5,427 nucleotides of DNA. It comes from Bacteroidales bacterium. GTDB lineage: Bacteria > Bacteroidota > Bacteroidia > Bacteroidales > UBA932. This document shows, in pieces, positions 1 through 5,427 of the stretch. Numbering within the stretch: position 1 is the first letter of the stretch; each line of letters starts with the position of its first letter. The stretch spans positions 1 through 5,427 of the forward strand of contig JAFYMJ010000288.1 in the NCBI GenBank assembly GCA_017556665.1, given 5' to 3'. The notes below the pieces were generated by a model, which had not been told where the DNA came from, ran no database searches, and saw only the letters and a program-made list of their open reading frames with translations. The translations under genes and the position numbers were made by a program.

Positions 1-1
1 A

Positions 2-586
2 GGAGAGCATAGTGTGCCGTTTGGTTTAATTAAGGCTTTGGCTGCTAAGAATGAGGAGTTTGGAGTTCTGCATATTGATGCTCATGCAGACCTTAGAGAG
101 GCATATGAGGGGTTTGAATACTCGCATGCTTCAATAATGTACAATACAATTTCAAAGATTCCACAGGTTACGCAGCTTACACAGGTTGCTGTGAGGGATT
201 TTTGCAGTGATGAATGGAACATTATGCAGGAGAGTGCAAAGGTAACTTCCTTCACCGATAGAGAGATTGCAAATTCAATGTTTGAAGGAAAGTCCTGGAA
301 GGAGATTTGTAGCCAAATTGTTTCAACTTTGCCAGATAAGGTTTATGTAAGTTTTGATATAGATGGCCTGTCTCCGGATTTGTGCCCTAATACAGGAACC
401 CCTGTCCCTGGAGGAATGTCGTTCAGACAAGCTGACTATCTTTTGGAAACAATAGTAAAGCAAGGAAAGAAGATAATTGGATTTGATTTGTGTGAGGTGG
501 CTTCTGCAGAGAATGGAGAGTGGGATGCAAATGTAGGTGCCAGAGTATTGTTCAAGTTGTGTTGCTGGACAAGAATGTCACTTTAG
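2..586 (+). CDS. Arginase/agmatinase-family ureohydrolase, 5' end cut off by the window
   Basis: This is the C-terminal part (194 residues plus stop) of a binuclear manganese ureohydrolase, which hydrolyses a guanidino group to release urea. The frame is open from base 2, so the GTG at 14 is an internal valine and not the start. All six expected metal ligands are visible: His in GEHS (bases 2-13), Asp-His-Asp in DAHAD (77-91) and two Asp in SFDID (350-364). A GTPVPGG segment follows, then GFDLCEV near the C terminus. The YSHAS stretch after DAHAD suits agmatinase-like members, which convert agmatine to putrescine and urea in polyamine synthesis. Arginase or formimidoylglutamase activity cannot be excluded, so no gene symbol is given. 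Family agmatinases are about 300 residues, so roughly a third is missing. The usual Asp-Pro after the DxD motif is Ser-Pro here. Family assignment is firm; substrate is inferred. Confidence 0.92.
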   Translation, partial: GEHSVPFGLIKALAAKNEEFGVLHIDAHADLREAYEGFEYSHASIMYNTISKIPQVTQLTQVAVRDFCSDEWNIMQESAKVTSFTDREIANSMFEGKSWKEICSQIVSTLPDKVYVSFDIDGLSPDLCPNTGTPVPGGMSFRQADYLLETIVKQGKKIIGFDLCEVASAENGEWDANVGARVLFKLCCWTRMSL

Positions 587-603
587 AAATTGAAAAAAAA
601 CAT

Positions 604-611
604 TATCTTTG
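604..611 (+). promoter_or_regulatory. Possible Bacteroidota-type promoter (-7 box) for nhaA
   Basis: TATCTTTG matches the Bacteroidota -7 consensus TAnnTTTG exactly. It lies in the 58-base gap between the ureohydrolase stop and the nhaA start, and would give a leader of roughly 30 bases. No good TTTG -33 box is seen at the usual 19-21 base spacing; the nearest, TTTAG at 582, is weak and about 17 bases away. No terminator hairpin separates the two genes, so read-through from upstream is also possible. Confidence 0.45.
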
Positions 612-644
612 TTGTTCTGCAAAAATTTTTAAAATTGATATAAA

Positions 645-1976
645 ATGGTTAGTGCAATAATTAAGAATACCATAGAGTTAAGACAGTTCTATAAAGCGTT
701 TATGAGAAATGAATCTATAGGAGGAGTCTTGTTGTTGATATGTGCTGTTATTGCAATTCTTTTTGTGAATGTTATTGATCCGCACGGATGGCATGAGTTC
801 TGGATGACTCCTGCTGGGATAAGTATTGGATCTTTTGAGTTGGAGATGTCATTGGAACAATGGATTAATGATGGTCTGATGGCAATATTCTTCTTTGTAG
901 TGGGATTGGAGATAAAGAGAGAGATGTTGGTGGGTGAATTGGCATCTTTCAAGCATGCTGCTTTGCCTATATTTGCAGCTGTTGGTGGAATGATTGTCCC
1001 AGCAGTCCTATATTCAATATTCAATCACAGCAATCCGGAAACAATTTCGGGTTGGGGTATTCCAATGGCAACTGACATTGCATTTGCATTGGGAATTCTT
1101 TCGTTGTTGGGAAACAGGGTGCCAATGTCGTTGAAAATATTTTTGACAGCACTGGCTATTGTTGATGACTTGGGTGCCATAATTGTGCTGGCTATTTTCT
1201 ACCCTACGCATGCTTTGCATTTTGACATGTTGTTCTATGCATTGATTATAGCAGCATTCTTGTTTACATTAGGCAGATTTAAGGTAAGATATCCTCTATT
1301 GTATATGATTCCAGGCTTGTTCCTTTGGTATTTTATTTATGAATCTGGAATTCATGCAACAATTGCAGGTGTTATTTTGGCTTTGACTATCCCTGCAAAG
1401 ACAAATATCAATGAGGTAAGATTCCACGTTTCAATAAAATACTGGATTAAGAAATTTGTTAATGTAAGTAATGGTGAGGTTGAGGTTCTGGCCAATCCTG
1501 CACAGCAACATATCATTCACCAGATAAGTGAGAATGTAAGAAAGATTAATCCTCTAATGCATAGGTTTGAGTCTGCATTGCATCCGTGGACAACGTTTTT
1601 TGTAATGCCAATTTTTGCATTGGCCAATTCTGGAGTAGAGTTCACAGGTGATTTGTTCCAGGTTCCGCTTCCTACAGTTGGAGTTGGTATATTTTTTGGA
1701 CTGTTGTTTGGAAAACCAATTGGTATATTCCTATTCAGTTTTATAAGTGTGAAATTAAAGATAGCAGAATTGCCAATAGGTGCAAAATGGGTGCAGATTT
1801 TGGCATTGGGTGTTTTGGCCGGAATAGGATTTACAATGTCTATATTCATTGATGGATTGGCATTTACAGATGACGCATATGTGAATATAGGAAAAGCGGC
1901 AATTCTATTGACATCCAGCTGTGCTGCAATTTTGGGACTTGTGGCTATGATTTTGACAAACAAGAAAAGTAATTGA
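645..1976 (+). CDS. nhaA: Na+/H+ antiporter NhaA
   Basis: Inner-membrane antiporter that exports Na+ (or Li+) in exchange for protons, serving sodium and alkaline-pH homeostasis. The 443-residue product has about a dozen hydrophobic segments and the NhaA signature residues. By alignment from memory to E. coli NhaA: T143-D144 in ATDIAFALG (T132-D133), D174-D175 in AIVDDLGA (D163-D164, the ion-binding pair), H237 in SGIHATIAG (H225), K357 in FGKPIG (K300), and the pH-sensing residues E89, R92, E93, E309 and H313 (E78, R81, E82, E252, H256). GIGFTMSIFI at about 393-402 matches helix XI. It is longer than the 388-residue E. coli protein, mostly because of an enlarged loop at about residues 251-308. 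The ATG at 645 is the first start after an in-frame TGA at 636; the leader is A/T-rich without a Shine-Dalgarno. The next gene follows 18 bases after the stop. Confidence 0.97.
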   Translation: MVSAIIKNTIELRQFYKAFMRNESIGGVLLLICAVIAILFVNVIDPHGWHEFWMTPAGISIGSFELEMSLEQWINDGLMAIFFFVVGLEIKREMLVGELASFKHAALPIFAAVGGMIVPAVLYSIFNHSNPETISGWGIPMATDIAFALGILSLLGNRVPMSLKIFLTALAIVDDLGAIIVLAIFYPTHALHFDMLFYALIIAAFLFTLGRFKVRYPLLYMIPGLFLWYFIYESGIHATIAGVILALTIPAKTNINEVRFHVSIKYWIKKFVNVSNGEVEVLANPAQQHIIHQISENVRKINPLMHRFESALHPWTTFFVMPIFALANSGVEFTGDLFQVPLPTVGVGIFFGLLFGKPIGIFLFSFISVKLKIAELPIGAKWVQILALGVLAGIGFTMSIFIDGLAFTDDAYVNIGKAAILLTSSCAAILGLVAMILTNKKSN

Positions 1977-1994
1977 TTAAAATAATTTATAAAA

Positions 1995-2720
1995 ATGAAG
2001 AGATTAAAATTTTTACTAGTAGCAGCATTAGGTGGTTTCCTATTTGCTCAATGTGGACATGGTAGTGTTGAGGCTCCATTAAAAGGTATTTCATCATCAC
2101 AAGTTGATTCTGTAAGTTATGCAGTTGGTGTTTCAATTGGCAGCATGATTAAACAAAACAATTTGGGTGAGATTAATATTGACAAATTTGCAGAGGGTGT
2201 TAAACACACATTAAGCAAAGGTGCAGATATGAACGAGCAACGTTCAGTGGGAATGATAATCAACAATTATCTTGAGAAGAAGATGGCTCTTTTGGGAGAG
2301 ACTAAAAAAGCTGAGCAGACTGCGTTTATGGCAGAGAACAAAAACAATGAGGGTGTGGTAGAGACAGAGAGTGGCCTTCAATACCAAATAGTTAACCCTG
2401 GTAGTGAGATTAAGGCTGTTGCAGTTGATACAGTTGAGGTTAACTACAAAGGTACTCTATTGGATGGTACAGTGTTTGATTCATCTTACGATAGAGGTGA
2501 GTCTATCAAGTTCCCTCTTAATGCAGTAATTGCAGGTTGGGGTGAGGGTATCCAACTGATTGGTGAAGGTGGTAAGATCAATCTATGGATTCCATATGAG
2601 TTGGCTTATGGTGAAAGAGCTGCTGGTGCAGATATTCCTGCATACTCAACTCTATATTTTGAGGTAGAGCTTTTGAAAGTTTACAAATATCAGGATAAGA
2701 AAGCTAAAAAGTCAAAATAG
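1995..2720 (+). CDS. Exported FKBP-type peptidyl-prolyl cis-trans isomerase, FkpA/Mip-like
   Basis: Folding catalyst that isomerises X-Pro bonds, probably in the periplasm or tethered to an envelope membrane. The 241-residue product starts with a signal sequence (K2, R3, K5, then a hydrophobic stretch at 6-18) and C20. Residues about 34-115 resemble the helical N-terminal dimerisation domain of FkpA/Mip proteins (SYAVGVSIGSMI). Residues about 121-231 form the FKBP domain. Expected pocket residues are present: Y151, F161-D162, V178-I179, W182, Y205 and F222 (FKBP12 Y26, F36-D37, V55-I56, W59, Y82, F99). I171 replaces FKBP12 F46. The end is lysine-rich. C20 could be a lipidated cysteine, but Gln19 before it is outside the usual Ala/Gly/Ser, so lipoprotein status is uncertain. 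The ATG at 1995 is the first start after an in-frame TAA at 1983. It lies 18 bases after nhaA and 5 bases before the next gene, suggesting co-transcription. Confidence 0.95.
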   Translation: MKRLKFLLVAALGGFLFAQCGHGSVEAPLKGISSSQVDSVSYAVGVSIGSMIKQNNLGEINIDKFAEGVKHTLSKGADMNEQRSVGMIINNYLEKKMALLGETKKAEQTAFMAENKNNEGVVETESGLQYQIVNPGSEIKAVAVDTVEVNYKGTLLDGTVFDSSYDRGESIKFPLNAVIAGWGEGIQLIGEGGKINLWIPYELAYGERAAGADIPAYSTLYFEVELLKVYKYQDKKAKKSK

Positions 2721-2725
2721 TAGTT

Positions 2726-3094
2726 ATGGCTATAGAGATTAAATGCAAATTATTGGATAAATTGCCTGTTCAAAGTGGAACGAGTGCAAGAGGGGCATGG
2801 TGCAAACAAGATTTTATTGTGGAGACAATTGAGCAGTATCCACGAAAAATTTGCATGAATGTCTGGGGTGATGATAAAGTAAAAGAATTGGCAAACTATA
2901 ACAGCCAGGATATGTTGAATGTATCCATCAATATTGAATCAAGAGAGTTCAACGGACGTTGGTACACAGACGTAAGGGCTTGGAAGATTCAAAAAGATAT
3001 GCCCTCTGGTGCAGAGCAGGCAAATGCGGTGGATCCATTTGTTTCTCCAGTAGATTTTCCTGAGGGTGATGACAGTGGCGATTTGCCATTCTAA
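2726..3094 (+). CDS. DUF3127 protein, predicted OB fold with SSB-like acidic C-terminal tip
   Basis: Small 122-residue cytoplasmic protein with no signal peptide or membrane segment. The pattern of short beta-rich stretches (about residues 2-12, 27-36, 40-48, 62-72, 78-88) and the motifs WCKQDFIVET, YPRKICMNVWGD, NIESREFNGRWYTDVRAW match the DUF3127 family, which I know mainly from Bacteroidota and which lacks an established function. After residue 90 comes a low-complexity, acidic tail ending D-S-G-D-L-P-F. This resembles the C-terminal tip of single-stranded DNA-binding protein (DDDIPF in E. coli), which recruits replication and repair enzymes. An OB fold plus such a tail suggests nucleic-acid binding, but this is inference. 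The gene starts 5 bases after the FKBP stop, which is a tandem TAG TAG, and is the last gene before the terminator at 3111. Confidence 0.85.
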   Translation: MAIEIKCKLLDKLPVQSGTSARGAWCKQDFIVETIEQYPRKICMNVWGDDKVKELANYNSQDMLNVSINIESREFNGRWYTDVRAWKIQKDMPSGAEQANAVDPFVSPVDFPEGDDSGDLPF

Positions 3095-3110
3095 TCATAT
3101 CCAAAAATAT

Positions 3111-3141
3111 AAGGGGATGGCAGATATGTCATCCCCTTTTT
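3111..3141 (+). terminator. Strong intrinsic terminator after the nhaA-FKBP-DUF3127 run
   Basis: A 12-base-pair stem (3111-3122 with 3127-3138) closes a GATA tetraloop at 3123-3126. The core is GGGGATG paired with CATCCCC, and the only non-Watson-Crick pair is one G-T (G-U in RNA) at 3120/3129. A run of five T occupies 3137-3141. It begins 16 bases after the DUF3127 stop and is the right shape for Rho-independent termination of transcription from the left. Confidence 0.9.
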
Positions 3142-3142
3142 G

Positions 3143-3150
3143 TATATTTG
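3143..3150 (+). promoter_or_regulatory. Probable Bacteroidota-type promoter (-7 box) for the large downstream gene
   Basis: TATATTTG matches the TAnnTTTG -7 consensus exactly and sits 21 bases before the ATG at 3172, implying a leader of only about 15 bases. It begins one base after the terminator T-run. The expected -33 position (near 3119-3123) lies inside the terminator stem and has no clear TTTG, so only the -7 half is supported. Confidence 0.55.
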
Positions 3151-3171
3151 CAGCAATTTAAATTAGAATGA

Positions 3172-5427
3172 ATGGGTAGCAGAAAGAAAATATACATTTA
3201 TGCACTTTTTCTTATAGCATGTTTAATCTGTGCAATAACTTTTCTCTTTATAAATCTCTCCGATAATAACAATAACAAAGAGTTTGAGTTTCAGGGAGAG
3301 AATCTTTCTGTATATGATGGTATTCCCAGTGATGCAGTTGCCATTTTGGACATCAAGAAAATAGATACCTATGCAAAACTTTCAAAAGATACAACATCGG
3401 TAATTTATGATTTTATAGATAGGGGGTGTGCATTAACTTCTTTGCAGGAATATCTGGTGGATTCCCCTTTACTGATGGAGGCTCCGTTTGTTTTCTCTAT
3501 GCATTATTCTGCAAAAAACAGTGTAGCCTTATTGATGGTTGTTGATGTTGCAGGTGTAGAGGAGCAGATGGTTAGAGTGTTAAAGAGTGTTGGCGGAACC
3601 AAAAGGGAGTATAATGACATTGACATATACAAGGGTAATGGGGCATTTATGGCTCAAGTGAGAAATTTATTTATTGCAAGTGAGTCTGAGTATGTTCTGG
3701 AGAGTGCAATAAGACACATTGTGAACTCCACTTCCATTTTGGGAAATGAGGAATTTAAGGATATTGTTGCAAAGAATGGCTCTTTAGGGGGCTTGTACAT
3801 AAATTTCAGCCAGATAGGAAAATTCTTTTCGGGAACGGTTAACAGAGATTTTTTAGGCTTCTCTGATTTTTTTCTAAGGAATGCATCTTGGGGCGTTTTG
3901 AATATTCATACTGAACAGACAGGTGCGGTGCTGAATGGTGAGTTGGTAAACAATGGTGATGCCTCTTACTTTAGTTCAGTATTTTACAAGCAGATGCCAC
4001 AAAACAGCAAGGCCGTTGAGATTCTTCCTTTTAATACCGTTTTCTATACATCAATGTTGATTGACAATATAGATGCGTATATTGCTGAACACGATAAATT
4101 CCTTGAGGTTAGAAAACGTACTGGTGTATTTAACACTTTACAGAGCAAGGTTAGAAAAGAGAGTCTTGATACACTTGAGATTTGGCCTAAAACATGGATA
4201 AAGGGGTTGAACCTTAAGGAAATAGTTGCTGCATATTGTAAGTTTGGAGAAAAATGTGAATGGATTACTTTATATAGAACAGATAAGGAGAGGAGCTTTG
4301 GCAGTGTCTTGTCATCTGTCTTAGGTGGAGACAATGAGATTGAAGTTGGGCAATTCCAGTATCCTGGTTATTTTGCCTCTGTATTTGGTAAATCTTTCTC
4401 TTATTGCAATGAGCAGGCAATCTGTTCTATAGGGGAATGGCATATTATTGGGCCAAAAGTGGTATTGGATGAGTTTGCCAACGGGAACGCAAATTTCTCA
4501 ACTTTGGAGTACTATTTGAACCAAACCCCTGCAAAGAAATTTATTGGGACCAAAGCTAATGTAAAGGTTATGGCCAATCTTAAGCAAGCTGGTGATTCGT
4601 TGCTTGTAATCTTTAAACCATATTATAGCGGGCTGATTAAAAAATCATTGGCAAAGAATAATTTTGGCTTGCTTACATTGGATTTGGCTAATGATGAAAA
4701 CAGAATTGGTATAAATATTGGATGCCATGTTACAGATTTGATTGAGTTGCCGGCAGAGAGGGTAAAAGAGGATGAAAATGGAGAGGCTATATTTAGAGTT
4801 GACAGTACAATTCATGTAAACAAGGGACCATTCAAATTGCGTGATGTTACCTTAAAGAGTGATGTCTATCTTGAGCAATTGCCAAATATGTTCCTAAGAT
4901 ATTCAGATGCCAAAAAGAAGGGAATATGGTCTGTACCATTTGATGCACCGTTGTGTGGAATTGTGGAGCAGATAGATTTGTACAAAAATGGCAGGTTGCA
5001 GATGTTGTTTGCTGCAGGTAACAGGTTATTCCTTTTGGACAGGACTGCAAGATATGTAAGGGGATATCCTGCAAAGTTAAAGAAAGAGGTTGTTTTAGGT
5101 CCAAAGGTTTATGAAGTGACTGGCAATAAGGAGTATTCAGTTATGGTTCTTAATATAGACAACTCAATTTCGTGGTACGATGTGTATGGCAAACCTATGA
5201 AGAACTGGAAGGATATTAAGGCACCGGAGTTTGTTAAGGAGTTGCCATTGTTGCAGAAGATTGGATCTAAGAAATATTGGGTATTGAGGGCTCCGTCACA
5301 AATGTACATATACACTTTAGAAGGTAATTTGGTAAATGTTGCAGACAAGAAGAGAAAAATACATAGGGATTCAAACATTGAGTATGTGTCTGGTAATGTT
5401 GTAAAAGTCATGTGTACAGATGACAAG
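3172..5427 (+). CDS. Large membrane-anchored protein with two DUF3352-like modules and a beta-propeller-like region, 3' end cut off
   Basis: The frame is open for 752 codons to the right edge with no stop; the C terminus is outside the window. The ATG at 3172 is the first start after an in-frame TGA at 3169. Residues 4-6 (RKK) and a hydrophobic segment at about 7-27 suggest an N-terminal membrane anchor with the rest outside the cytoplasm; LIAC at 14-17 resembles a lipobox, but hydrophobic residues continue past it. Residues about 48-263 and 284-522 look like two copies of one module resembling DUF3352 domains (see findings). From about 580, alternating beta segments with LFAAGNRLFLLDR (612-624) and WYDVYGKP-type turns resemble WD40/PQQ-like propeller blades. 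I recall Bacteroidota hypothetical proteins of this layout, but none with a known function. A role in the cell envelope is inference. It is the first gene of a new unit behind the terminator; antisense frames over it are shadows. Confidence 0.85.
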   Translation, partial: MGSRKKIYIYALFLIACLICAITFLFINLSDNNNNKEFEFQGENLSVYDGIPSDAVAILDIKKIDTYAKLSKDTTSVIYDFIDRGCALTSLQEYLVDSPLLMEAPFVFSMHYSAKNSVALLMVVDVAGVEEQMVRVLKSVGGTKREYNDIDIYKGNGAFMAQVRNLFIASESEYVLESAIRHIVNSTSILGNEEFKDIVAKNGSLGGLYINFSQIGKFFSGTVNRDFLGFSDFFLRNASWGVLNIHTEQTGAVLNGELVNNGDASYFSSVFYKQMPQNSKAVEILPFNTVFYTSMLIDNIDAYIAEHDKFLEVRKRTGVFNTLQSKVRKESLDTLEIWPKTWIKGLNLKEIVAAYCKFGEKCEWITLYRTDKERSFGSVLSSVLGGDNEIEVGQFQYPGYFASVFGKSFSYCNEQAICSIGEWHIIGPKVVLDEFANGNANFSTLEYYLNQTPAKKFIGTKANVKVMANLKQAGDSLLVIFKPYYSGLIKKSLAKNNFGLLTLDLANDENRIGINIGCHVTDLIELPAERVKEDENGEAIFRVDSTIHVNKGPFKLRDVTLKSDVYLEQLPNMFLRYSDAKKKGIWSVPFDAPLCGIVEQIDLYKNGRLQMLFAAGNRLFLLDRTARYVRGYPAKLKKEVVLGPKVYEVTGNKEYSVMVLNIDNSISWYDVYGKPMKNWKDIKAPEFVKELPLLQKIGSKKYWVLRAPSQMYIYTLEGNLVNVADKKRKIHRDSNIEYVSGNVVKVMCTDDK

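Noticed and set aside
14..16. GTG as the start of the ureohydrolase
   Set aside because: The frame continues upstream to base 2 and encodes the conserved GEHS metal-ligand motif just before it, so this is an internal Val codon.
621..630. AAAAATTTTT palindrome before nhaA
   Set aside because: It is a short pure A/T palindrome in an A/T-rich leader, with no GC stem, so it is neither a convincing terminator nor an operator.
689..1963. Three antisense open frames opposite nhaA
   Set aside because: nhaA is unmistakable on the + strand; the antisense products are low-complexity shadows with no domain.
1983..1990. TAATTTAT as a promoter for the FKBP gene
   Set aside because: It misses the last two bases of TAnnTTTG and would start transcription at or past the ATG; co-transcription with nhaA is simpler.
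3168..3179. Three-codon upstream frame (ATG AAT GGG TAG) overlapping the start of the large gene
   Set aside because: It could in principle affect initiation, but so short a frame is expected by chance and nothing else supports a role.
4044..5426. Three antisense open frames (4044-4334, 4847-5104, 5109-5426)
   Set aside because: They lie opposite one continuous + strand frame (3172-5427) with coherent protein features, and their translations show no recognisable domain.
1..5427. A hidden mobile, defence or RNA-based system
   Set aside because: Reading through the window, I saw no transposase, integrase, repeat array, inverted terminal repeats, tRNA-like cloverleaf or toxin-antitoxin pair. 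The gaps are 58, 18, 5 and 77 bases and leave little room for extra genes.

Overview
This 5427-base window looks like ordinary chromosomal DNA from a member of the Bacteroidota, most likely the order Bacteroidales. It is AT-rich. The start codons have A/T-rich leaders with no Shine-Dalgarno sequence, and two gaps carry TAnnTTTG boxes, the Bacteroidota -7 promoter motif. Several proteins, notably the DUF3127 protein and the large membrane-anchored protein, are of types I associate with this phylum. No closer placement is justified from the sequence alone.

All genes read on the + strand. From the left: (1) the 3' part of an arginase/agmatinase-family ureohydrolase, cut by the window edge but open in frame from base 2; (2) after a 58-base gap with a possible promoter, nhaA, a Na+/H+ antiporter with a long cytoplasmic loop; (3) 18 bases later, an exported FKBP-type peptidyl-prolyl isomerase of the FkpA/Mip kind; (4) 5 bases later, a small DUF3127 protein predicted to have an OB fold and ending in an SSB-like acidic tail, Asp-Leu-Pro-Phe; (5) a strong intrinsic terminator with a TATATTTG box directly behind it; (6) a large gene, open from base 3172 to the right edge (752 codons, no stop), for a membrane-anchored protein with two DUF3352-like modules and the start of a beta-propeller-like region.

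Genes 2 to 4 are tightly spaced and end at the terminator, so they are probably one transcript, although their functions (ion homeostasis, envelope protein folding, probable nucleic-acid binding) do not form an obvious pathway. Gene 6 begins a new transcription unit. I see no RNA gene, mobile element, CRISPR array or phage gene, and no convincing new defence or mobile system. The points most worth following up are the SSB-like tail of the DUF3127 protein and the internally duplicated, uncharacterised large protein.
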